Assembly: GCF_016862315.1 (NCBI RefSeq)
Contig: NZ_BOMS01000092.1
Coordinates: forward strand, 44,387-108,386
DNA from: Actinoplanes palleronii
GTDB lineage: Bacteria > Actinomycetota > Actinomycetes > Mycobacteriales > Micromonosporaceae
Direction of reading: 5' to 3'
Length of the DNA: 64,000 bases
Position numbers and translations under genes: made by a program. The notes below the pieces were generated by a model. The model searched no databases. It saw only the letters and a list, made by a program, of their open reading frames with translations, and had not been told where the DNA came from. Positions 17,433-24,550 of the stretch are shown here, piece after piece; position 1 is the stretch's first letter; each line of letters begins with the position of its first letter.

Positions 17433-18761
17433 GTGAAGCGCAGGAATTTTCTGAGTCTCTCCGCGGGTGCCGCCGCGGCCACCGGTCTCGCCGCGTGCGG
17501 CAAGTCGGGCCCCGGCGACTCCTCCAGCGGTGGCGGTTCCGGTGACAAGGACGCCGCCGGTTACTGGTTCCTCAGCGGCCCGCCCGGAGAGCCGATCCGG
17601 CAGGGTGCGGTCGATCGGTTCAACAAGGCCAACTCGGCCAACCAGATCAAGGTCACCGCGATCCAGAACGACGCCTACAAGGACAAGCTGAAGACCTCGC
17701 TCGGCGCCGGCCAGGCCCCCAGCATCATCTGGGGCTGGGGCGGCGGCGGCCTGAAGAGCTACGTCGACGCCGGCCAGGTCGACGACCTGACCGACTGGTT
17801 CGGTCAGAACGCCGCCGTCAAGGACCGTCTGTTCAAGGCGTCCTTCGGCCCGGCCACGATCGACAAGAAGATCTACGCGATGCCGTGCGAGACCGTGCAG
17901 CCGATCGTGATGCTCTACAACAAGGAAGCCTTCGAGAAGGCCGGTGTGGCGGCCCCGCCGCAGACCTGGGCCGAGCTGATGAGCATCCTGCCCAAGTTCA
18001 ACGAGAAGGGCATCGCGCCGTTCTCGCTCGGCGGGCAGTCCCGCTGGACGAACATGATGTGGCTGGAGTTCCTCTTCGACCGGATCGGTGGCCCCGAGGT
18101 GATGGACGCCGTCTACGGCGGCCAGAAGGACGCCTGGAACAACCCGGCCGCGATCGACGCCCTGACCAAGACCCAGGAGCTGGTCAACGCGAAGGGCTTC
18201 ATCAAGGGCTTCTCGTCGATCACCGCCGACTCGAACGCCGACCAGGCGCTGCTCTACCGCGGCAAGGCGGCCATGGAGCTGCACGGCAGCTGGTCCTACG
18301 GCATCATCAAGGCCGAGGGCGGCAACTTCATCAAGGACGGCAAGCTCGGCTTCTTCAACTTCCCGGCGGTCGACGGCGGCAAGGGCGACCCGACGAACAC
18401 GTACGGGAACGCCGGCCAGTACCTGTCGATCTACTCGAAGGCCTCCGAGCACCAGAAGGAGACCGCGAAGAAGTTCTTCACCAGCCTGCTCGACGACACC
18501 GAGCAGCAGGGCTGGATCGAGACCGGCGGTGTGCCGATCGTGCAGGACGCGAAGGCCAAGCTGGCCGCCTCGCCGGACGCCGAGTTCCTGAACTTCGTCT
18601 TCGACGTCTCCTCCAAGGCCGCCGGGTTCGGTCAGTCCTGGGACCAGGCGCTGAGCCCGTCGTCCGCCGAGACGCTGCTGGACAACATCGCCAAGCTGTT
18701 CCAGTTGCAGGTGACGCCGCAGCAGTTCGCCACCAACATGAACGCGGTCATCGGCAAATGA
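17433..18761 (+). CDS. Sugar ABC transporter substrate-binding lipoprotein
   Basis: A 442-residue family-1 solute-binding lipoprotein. The GTG start at 17433 is chosen because GGAG lies 7 bp upstream and it yields a clean signal peptide: KRRNFL (Tat-like), then a short alanine-rich core and a lipobox LAAC with cysteine 22. The frame is open further upstream, but that N-terminal extension would bury the signal. The mature protein has typical sugar-binding features (AGQAPSIIWGWGG, WAELMSILPKFNEKGI). It delivers an oligosaccharide to the two permeases that follow. No MsiK-like ATPase is encoded here, as usual for actinobacterial CUT1 systems that share one. Confidence 0.88.
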   Translation: MKRRNFLSLSAGAAAATGLAACGKSGPGDSSSGGGSGDKDAAGYWFLSGPPGEPIRQGAVDRFNKANSANQIKVTAIQNDAYKDKLKTSLGAGQAPSIIWGWGGGGLKSYVDAGQVDDLTDWFGQNAAVKDRLFKASFGPATIDKKIYAMPCETVQPIVMLYNKEAFEKAGVAAPPQTWAELMSILPKFNEKGIAPFSLGGQSRWTNMMWLEFLFDRIGGPEVMDAVYGGQKDAWNNPAAIDALTKTQELVNAKGFIKGFSSITADSNADQALLYRGKAAMELHGSWSYGIIKAEGGNFIKDGKLGFFNFPAVDGGKGDPTNTYGNAGQYLSIYSKASEHQKETAKKFFTSLLDDTEQQGWIETGGVPIVQDAKAKLAASPDAEFLNFVFDVSSKAAGFGQSWDQALSPSSAETLLDNIAKLFQLQVTPQQFATNMNAVIGK

Positions 18762-19684
18762 CGATCGCACCGCCTGTCGTGCGGACCGCTCCCTCCACCG
18801 CTTCCCGCGGTGGGGGGAGCGGTTCCGTCTCCTGGATGGCGTGGCCGGCACTTGTGGCATTCACGATCTTCGGGATCCTGCCGCTCTTCGGCGTGCTGGC
18901 GCTCAGCTTCACGTCGTGGAACGGCATCAGCCCGGAGCTCAGCCTGACCGGGCTGGACAGCTGGAAGACCGTGCTCAGCGACCCCGGCCTGCCGCACGCG
19001 ATCTGGGTGACCTTCCTGATCATGGCGCTCTCCTGGCTGGCGCAGACCCCGCTCTCGATCCTGCTCGGCGTCTTCATCGCCGCGCACAAGCGGTACCGCA
19101 CGGTCCTCGCGGTGCTCTTCTTCATCCCGCTGCTGCTCAGCCAGGCCGCCATCGCGATCACCTACAAGATGCTGCTGGACCCGAACTTCGGCCTCGGCGC
19201 CAGCCTCGGCGTCGAGTTCCTCCAGCAGGACTGGCTCGGCGACAGCACCCTGGCGGTCGGCGTGGTGATCTTCGTGGTGTCCTGGCAGTGGATCCCGTTC
19301 CACTCCCTGATCTACCAGGGTGGCATCCGGCAGATCCCGGCCTCGATGTACGAGGCCGCCGAGATCGACGGCGCCGGCCGGATCCGGCAGTTCTTCAGCA
19401 TCACGCTGCCGCAGCTGAAGTACACGATCATCACATCGTCGACGCTGATGGTGGTCGGCTCGCTGACCTTCTTCGACCTGATCTGGGTGCTCACCGCGGG
19501 TGGCCCCGGTGACGCGACCCGCGCGCTCGCGGTCGACATGTACGTGACCGGATTCAGGTCCAACCTGATGGGCCCGGCGAGCGCGATCGCTGTCATCCTG
19601 GTCCTGGTGGGCCTGGGTCTGGCTCTGCTGCTGCGCCGGCTCGGTGGCCGCGACGCGTCGCAGAGTCAGCTGGAAGGAGCCTGA
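18758..19684 (+). CDS. Sugar ABC transporter permease (MalF/CUT1 type)
   Basis: A 308-residue permease that starts at the ATG overlapping the binding-protein stop (ATGA). About six membrane segments begin near residue 26. The EAA loop is in the stretch beginning EAAEIDGAGRIRQFF, ending at LPQLK, the contact point for the ATPase. The long open frame upstream of this ATG is a shadow of the binding-protein gene. It forms the channel with the next gene's product. Confidence 0.9.
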   Translation: MTIAPPVVRTAPSTASRGGGSGSVSWMAWPALVAFTIFGILPLFGVLALSFTSWNGISPELSLTGLDSWKTVLSDPGLPHAIWVTFLIMALSWLAQTPLSILLGVFIAAHKRYRTVLAVLFFIPLLLSQAAIAITYKMLLDPNFGLGASLGVEFLQQDWLGDSTLAVGVVIFVVSWQWIPFHSLIYQGGIRQIPASMYEAAEIDGAGRIRQFFSITLPQLKYTIITSSTLMVVGSLTFFDLIWVLTAGGPGDATRALAVDMYVTGFRSNLMGPASAIAVILVLVGLGLALLLRRLGGRDASQSQLEGA

Positions 19685-19686
19685 TC

Positions 19687-20586
19687 ATGACCACCGTGCT
19701 CGACACCCGGGCGCCCGGCCGATCGGCCAAGGTGCCGCCGCCCTCGGGCAGCCGGCGTTCCAAGCTGTCCCAGCTCAACTGGGCCGGCGGCCTGGCCGGC
19801 TGGCTCTGGCTGCTGATCGTGGTGATCCCGATCTACTGGATCGTGATCACCAGTTTCAAGGCGCAGGCCGACTACTACGGGACCAACCCGCTCGCACCGC
19901 CGGCCAGCCCCACGCTGGAGAACTACCGGTTCGTGCTGGAGAACCACTTCGTCCGGTACTTCTTCAACAGCGTGATCGTCACGCTCGGCTCGATCATCCC
20001 GGCCGTCGCGGTGTCCTTCATGGCCGCGTACGCGATCGTCCGGGGCAGCGCGGTGAGCCGGTTCCTGCGCACCGCGAATGCGATCTTCCTGCTCGGGCTG
20101 GCGATCCCGCTGCAGGCGGTGATCATCCCGGTCTATCTGATCATCATCAAGCTGGAGATGTACGACACGCTCGGGGCGATCATCCTGCCGTCGATCGCGT
20201 TCGCCATCCCGCTCTCCGTGCTGGTGCTCTCCAACTTCATCCGTGACGTGCCGAAGGAGCTCTTCGAGTCGATGCGGATGGACGGCGCCACCGAGTGGGG
20301 CACGCTGTGGCGGCTGGCGCTGCCACTGACCCGGCCGGCGCTGGTGACCGTCACGATCTACCAGGGCCTGCAGGTGTGGAACGGCTTCCTGCTGCCGCTG
20401 ATCCTGACCCAGAGCCCGGAGCAGCGCACCCTGCCGCTCGCGCTGGCGAGTTTCCAGGGCCAGTACAGCGTCAACATCCCGGCCGTGCTGGCCTCGGTGG
20501 TGCTGACCACCCTGCCGATCCTGACGCTCTACATCATCGGCCGCCGTCAGCTGCTCAGCGGTCTGACCGCCGGCTTCGGCAAGTAG
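19687..20586 (+). CDS. Sugar ABC transporter permease (MalG/CUT1 type)
   Basis: A 299-residue permease with a cytoplasmic N-terminal tail of about 35 residues and six membrane segments. The EAA-equivalent loop is ESMRMDGATEWGTLWRLALP. It starts 2 bp after the previous stop, with a good GAAGGAG site 7 bp upstream. It ends the importer operon and is convergent with the lacI-type gene 19 bp away, where a short GC-rich inverted repeat could act as a terminator. Confidence 0.9.
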   Translation: MTTVLDTRAPGRSAKVPPPSGSRRSKLSQLNWAGGLAGWLWLLIVVIPIYWIVITSFKAQADYYGTNPLAPPASPTLENYRFVLENHFVRYFFNSVIVTLGSIIPAVAVSFMAAYAIVRGSAVSRFLRTANAIFLLGLAIPLQAVIIPVYLIIIKLEMYDTLGAIILPSIAFAIPLSVLVLSNFIRDVPKELFESMRMDGATEWGTLWRLALPLTRPALVTVTIYQGLQVWNGFLLPLILTQSPEQRTLPLALASFQGQYSVNIPAVLASVVLTTLPILTLYIIGRRQLLSGLTAGFGK

Positions 20587-20605
20587 GCCGCGCGGCCGCC
20601 GGCCG

Positions 20606-21643
20606 CTACTCGGGGGTGTGGCCCCGGGTGGCGGCCAGCGGCGCGGTGCTCTCCCGCACCATCAGCTTGGTGACCAGCTCCACCCGCGGGGTCTCGATGG
20701 TCTCGCCGCGCGACAGCCGCAGCACGGTCCGCGCGGCGAGCGACCCCATCTCGGCGAGCGGCTGACGGATCGTGGTCAGCGGCGGGGACGCCCAGCAGGC
20801 GTCCGGCAGGTCGTCGAAACCGATGACGCTCAGGTCGTCCGGCACGCGCAGGCCGCGGCGGCGGGCCGCCTCGTAGACCCCGAACGCCATCTGGTCGCTG
20901 GACGCGAAGATCGCGGTGGGCCGGTCGGGCCGGTCCAGCAGCCGGCCGCCGGCCTGGAAACCCGACTCGTTGAGGAAGTTGCCCTGCTCCATCAGGTCGG
21001 GGTCGAGCGGCACCCCGGCGGCCTCCATGGCGGCGCGGAAGCCGTCCAGCCGGGCGCGGCTGCAGAGCAGATCCTTCGGCCCGGCGATGAACCCGATCCG
21101 CCGGTGTCCGAGCCCGATCAGGTGGTCGGTGGCCGTTCGCCCGCCCGACCAGTTCGTCGCCCCGATCGTCGGCACGTCGGTGGCCGCGCCACCGGCCGGA
21201 TCGATGATCACCACGGGCACGCGCAACCGGTGCAGCTCGCTGTGCACCGGCTCGGCCACGTCCGACGTCACGAAGATGACGCCGTCGGAGGCCCGGGCGC
21301 GCAGGTTCTGCAGCCACTGCCGGGTCGCCGTGGTCCGCCGGTGCACCTGGGACACCACGGTCCCGACGCCGGCCGCGTGGGTCACGTCCTCCACGCCGCG
21401 GACCAGCTCCAGGGCCCACGGGCTGTCCAGGTCGTTGAAGACCAGGTCGATCAGCCGGGCGCGTCCGGAATGCCGAGAGTTCCGGGGGCGGTAGTCGTGC
21501 TCGCGGAGCAACCGCTCGATCAGCTCACGGGTCTGCGGCGAGACGTCGGAGCGCCCGTTGAGCACCCGCGAGACGGTCGGCACCGAGACTCCGGCGGATT
21601 CCGCGATGGACGCGATGGTGACGCGCTGCTTGCCGACGACCAT
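20606..21643 (-). CDS. LacI family transcriptional regulator
   Basis: A 345-residue repressor. The N-terminal helix-turn-helix (VTIASIAESAGVSVPTVSRVLNG) and hinge are followed by a periplasmic-binding-protein-like effector domain. I chose the ATG at 21643 because AAGGAG lies 9 bp upstream; 15 extra residues are possible from an earlier start. It sits downstream of, and convergent with, the sugar importer. It probably represses both the importer and the GH3 gene, released by the imported sugar. A matching operator-like site upstream of its own gene (21832-21842) suggests autoregulation. Confidence 0.9.
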   Translation of the reverse strand: MVVGKQRVTIASIAESAGVSVPTVSRVLNGRSDVSPQTRELIERLLREHDYRPRNSRHSGRARLIDLVFNDLDSPWALELVRGVEDVTHAAGVGTVVSQVHRRTTATRQWLQNLRARASDGVIFVTSDVAEPVHSELHRLRVPVVIIDPAGGAATDVPTIGATNWSGGRTATDHLIGLGHRRIGFIAGPKDLLCSRARLDGFRAAMEAAGVPLDPDLMEQGNFLNESGFQAGGRLLDRPDRPTAIFASSDQMAFGVYEAARRRGLRVPDDLSVIGFDDLPDACWASPPLTTIRQPLAEMGSLAARTVLRLSRGETIETPRVELVTKLMVRESTAPLAATRGHTPE

Positions 21644-21774
21644 GGGGGTGCACTCCTTACCTCCGGGGTGCAATGCCTGTGGGGACATCTCATGACTGCA
21701 ACTTCCGGGCCCGGCACCGAAATCATGCCATGCCGGAGTGTCGGTTTTGCACGCTGGAAACCGCCGTTTTTCGG

Positions 21775-21856
21775 TTAACCGGTTAAGCGCTGGCTGCGGT
21801 TTTGCCCTGGGAGCGCTTCCGGTCGAAGTCCCGAAAGTTCCGGAGAGCGCTCCCTG
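21775..21856. promoter_or_regulatory. Cluster of LacI-type operator-like sites upstream of the lacI gene
   Basis: The 356-bp gap between the lacI gene and the next gene (21644-21999) holds no credible ORF. It contains a perfect palindrome TTAACCGGTTAA (21775-21786), a CebR-like TGGGAGCGCTTCC (21808-21820), CGAAAGTTCCG (21832-21842; same 11-mer as at 17343) and a second CebR-like box around AGCGCTCCC (21844-21856). Several LacI-family proteins may read this region. Confidence 0.5.
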
Positions 21857-21956
21857 GAACGCGTCAGGAAAGGGAGCCGCTGGTCAGGGCCGGATGGCGG
21901 GTGGCGGAGGGCGCTCGGTGATCGGGGAACGCCTGGTGACGCACCTCATCCACACG

Positions 21957-21990
21957 AAAAAGGGGGAGCCGGTCTCGGCTCCCCCTTTTT
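21957..21990. terminator. Strong bidirectional terminator hairpin
   Basis: A perfect 14-bp stem: arms 21957-21970 (AAAAAGGGGGAGCC) and 21977-21990, with a 6-nt loop and five A/T pairs at the base, so a U-run forms in either direction. It lies 9 bp past the stop of the minus-strand LLM gene, which it probably terminates, and it insulates the lacI promoter region. Confidence 0.88.
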
Positions 21991-21999
21991 CGCGAACGG

Positions 22000-22881
22000 T
22001 CAGGAGAACTGCGGGATGACCTCGTCGGCGAACGCCAGCAGCGGCTCGTGCTCGTACGCCACCCGCGGGATGTACGCGATCACGTAGTCCGCGCCGGCCT
22101 CCGCGATCCGCTCCACCCGCTCACGGATCGCCGCGGTGGACTCGCCGGGCTCCAGGTTCAGGCTCGTCGACTTGGCGATCCGGTCGAAGTCGGTGCCCTG
22201 CTCGTCGCAGTGCCGGCGGAGTACGTCCAGCTTGTGCCGGATCACCTCGGGGTCACCGCCGCCGATGTTGCAGCCGTCGGCGTACTTCGCGACCAGCTTC
22301 AGCGTCACCTTCTCGCCGCCGCCACCCAGCCACAGGTCGGGCTTGCGCTGCCCGGCGCCCTTCGGCTGGTTGATCGCCCCGTCGATCCGGTAGTGCTTGC
22401 CCTGGAACACCGGCTGTTCCTCGGTCCACATCTTGTGGACGATCTCGACGGCCTCCCGGAACGCCCGCATCCGCTCCGGCACGTCCGCCCACTCGTAGCC
22501 GTAGGCCTTCCACTCGTGCTCGTACCACCCGGCGCCCAGCCCGGCGTAGAGCCGCCCGCGACTCGCCACGTCCACCGTCGACGCGATCTTGGCGTACAAC
22601 GACGGCTGCCGATAGCCGTTGCACCCGACCATCTGCCCGATCTTCACCCGGCTGGTGTCCCGGGCCAGCGTCGCGCTGACCGTCCAGGCCTCGAACGTCG
22701 TGTTGACCGTGGGCTCCGGCACGGTGTGGAAGTGGTCGTACACCCAGACGCTGTCCCACGGGCCGGCGTCGGCGAGCTTGGCCACCGCGGTCATCGCCTC
22801 GTACTGCTCCACCGGATCGTCGATCTCGACCAGGTCCATCCGCCAGCCCTGCGGCACGAAAACCCCGAAACGCATGCTCAT
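22000..22881 (-). CDS. LLM class F420-dependent oxidoreductase
   Basis: A 293-residue luciferase-like TIM-barrel oxidoreductase of F420-dependent type. MRFGVFVPQGW opens strand 1, and ASRGRLYAGLGAGWYEHEW and DLWLGGGGEKVTLKLVAKYADGC are classic cofactor-region motifs, the last typical of TIGR03560-like proteins. It would reduce or oxidise a small molecule using F420; the substrate is unknown. The start is the ATG at 22881 (MSMRFG); an ATG two codons on and a TTG three codons earlier are alternatives. It is monocistronic between the terminator at 21957 and a dispersed repeat. Confidence 0.85.
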   Translation of the reverse strand: MSMRFGVFVPQGWRMDLVEIDDPVEQYEAMTAVAKLADAGPWDSVWVYDHFHTVPEPTVNTTFEAWTVSATLARDTSRVKIGQMVGCNGYRQPSLYAKIASTVDVASRGRLYAGLGAGWYEHEWKAYGYEWADVPERMRAFREAVEIVHKMWTEEQPVFQGKHYRIDGAINQPKGAGQRKPDLWLGGGGEKVTLKLVAKYADGCNIGGGDPEVIRHKLDVLRRHCDEQGTDFDRIAKSTSLNLEPGESTAAIRERVERIAEAGADYVIAYIPRVAYEHEPLLAFADEVIPQFS

Positions 22882-22910
22882 ACCGCTCAACCTACCGACC
22901 CTCTGGCAAA

Positions 22911-23075
22911 CCCCTTTTGGGTACGAGCGGGGAGTCCCGTCCGCAGGCTACGAGCCGCGTCCCGCCCGTGCCTCCGCGAGACCGCCCGCACTCGCGGCCG
23001 CAGCGCGCCTCCCGGTCCCCGGCTGGTTCCCAGGGGTGTCTCCGGGGGTGTGAGGCACCCCTGAGAACCAGCCGA
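22911..23075 (+). repeat. Composite dispersed repeat, copy b
   Basis: The head runs from CCCCTTTTGGGTACGAGCGG (22911) through the CCGCAGGCTACGAGCC core (22941-22956). The tail is a long hairpin: arms 23021-23042 and 23052-23073 pair at 20 of 22 positions (one further pair is a G-U wobble) around a 9-nt loop. The right arm is identical over 22 bp to that of the copy at 30521-30741. It occupies most of the 330-bp gap between the LLM gene and the next minus-strand gene. Confidence 0.85.
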
Positions 23076-23147
23076 GGACCCGGTGCCGGAGGCGGCCTTG
23101 ACCACCGGCGCGGTTCGACGGCCGCGAGGTTGGACGGCCGGGGGCCA

Positions 23148-23190
23148 GGGCTGGCGGCTGGGGCTGGCGGCTGGGGGCTGGCGGCTGGCG
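23148..23190. repeat. GC-rich minisatellite, unit GGCTGGCGGCTGGG
   Basis: About three tandem copies of a 14-15 bp unit built from GGCTGGCGGCTGGG lie just beyond the stop of the membrane-protein gene. They probably arose by slippage; no function is visible. Confidence 0.6.
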
Positions 23191-23211
23191 GGGCGGAAGC
23201 AGGGGTGTGGG

Positions 23212-24357
23212 TTAGGTGTGGTTGCGGAGCCAGCGGCGGAGGGCTTCGGCGGGGTTGGGGGCGGGGGACTCCGGCAGGGCGGTCAGGACCTCGGCGTCGG
23301 TGGCCCGGCGGGCGGTGGCGACGGCCGTGCGGAGCTGGGCCGAGGTGACGCCGGGGCCGCCGGTCAGTTCGAGGATCAGGTCACCGTCGCGGATCGCGGC
23401 GTTCGGCGGGTCGGTCTCGTCGATGCCCCAGGCGGTGCCGAGGAACGTGGACGGGCCGGTCGAAGGCAGCAGCGGGTGGGCGAAGCCGGGGCAGTCCGGT
23501 GTCAGCTGGCACTCGATCGGGAGCAGGGTGGTGACCAGCCGGATCCGGCCGGTCACCGAGGAGCCGTTCAGGATGGCGCCGGTCGCCAGGTATTCGTCGC
23601 CGCCGGAGCCGAGGCCGAAGGTCTGCTGGGCCGGTTGGTAGCCGGGGATGGTGACGACGCGCAGCTGGTCGCGGGTCCAGCCGGCGTGGGCCAGGCGCAG
23701 GTCGATCTCGGAGGGGCCGCTGTCGCGGAAGGCCACCAGGCCGGAGCCGGCCAGGACCAGCAGGATCAGCGCGGCCGGGGTGCGCAGCCACCAGCCGCGG
23801 GTCAGCAGGGCCGCGACCGGGAGCATCACGGCGCCGCCGAGCAGGACGGTCAGCCGGCCGTTGTGCAGGACGCCGAGGTCGTGCGCGTTGACGATCGCCC
23901 GGCCGGCCAGCCAGGCGATCGTGCCACCGTCGATCATCAGGGCGGCCCAGAGCAGGCGGCGGGCCGGGGTGGCGCCCAGCGGGGTGACCACCGAGGTGGC
24001 CCGGGCCAGCAGGTAGAGCAGGGCGACGGCGCCGAGCACGGCGACCACGAGCATCACCGTGGCCAGGGCGGCGACGCCGCCGCCGAGGTCGAAGCCGCGC
24101 GTGATGCCGGCCAGCACGAGCGGGGCGCAGCCGCCCAGCACCCACACGGTGACGAGCTGCCAGACGAGCTGCCCGGGCCGGGACGCTGCCGGATCCGTCC
24201 AGCGTGGACGTCCGGCCGGCGACTCGGCCGGCTCGCGGCGGGCACCGGAATCGGCCTGGTCGCGGCGGGCGCCGGACCAGACCTCGACGGCTTGGGTGCC
24301 GGGCTCGGCCGGGGTGCGGCGGCTGCGGGGCTGTGCACTGTGACGGGGCGCGGCCAT
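23212..24357 (-). CDS. Uncharacterised multi-pass membrane protein with extracytoplasmic C-terminal domain
   Basis: 381 residues. The first 60 or so are hydrophilic and probably cytoplasmic, rich in Arg, Ala and Pro. About five membrane segments follow (roughly 64-90, 95-118, 133-155, 162-183, 188-210). A C-terminal soluble domain of about 170 residues carries two cysteines ten apart or less (PIECQLTPDCPGF) that could form a disulfide outside the cell. I recognise no family. The ATG at 24357 is used; a GTG two codons earlier is possible. It is divergent from the FtsX-like permease gene, with a palindrome in the shared gap. Confidence 0.6.
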   Translation of the reverse strand: MAAPRHSAQPRSRRTPAEPGTQAVEVWSGARRDQADSGARREPAESPAGRPRWTDPAASRPGQLVWQLVTVWVLGGCAPLVLAGITRGFDLGGGVAALATVMLVVAVLGAVALLYLLARATSVVTPLGATPARRLLWAALMIDGGTIAWLAGRAIVNAHDLGVLHNGRLTVLLGGAVMLPVAALLTRGWWLRTPAALILLVLAGSGLVAFRDSGPSEIDLRLAHAGWTRDQLRVVTIPGYQPAQQTFGLGSGGDEYLATGAILNGSSVTGRIRLVTTLLPIECQLTPDCPGFAHPLLPSTGPSTFLGTAWGIDETDPPNAAIRDGDLILELTGGPGVTSAQLRTAVATARRATDAEVLTALPESPAPNPAEALRRWLRNHT

Positions 24358-24476
24358 CGACACAGGGTGGCAGGTTGATCACCATTCGTGCTGCCCCGGC
24401 CGGAGCCCGAATTGGCGCATCGGATGAACAGGAAGCTTTACCGCACGATCGCTGAGGCCGTCGATATCAGAGGGGT

Positions 24477-24491
24477 AACGGTCTGACCGTT
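24477..24491. promoter_or_regulatory. Palindrome AACGGTCTGACCGTT in a divergent promoter gap
   Basis: Perfect 7-bp arms flank a single central base, midway between the divergent membrane-protein gene (start 24357) and the FtsX-like permease (start 24551). It looks like an operator for a dimeric regulator; none is encoded beside it. Confidence 0.4.
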
Positions 24492-24550
24492 GGGGCGTGC
24501 CTTCCGGGCCGGGGAGCGTGAAGGTGTGTTCCAGGGGGTGAGACGGGGGA

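Noticed and set aside
21738..22019. 93-codon open frame in the lacI upstream gap
   Set aside because: It runs through the operator cluster and the terminator hairpin into the 3' end of the LLM gene, has no ribosome site and no recognisable sequence.
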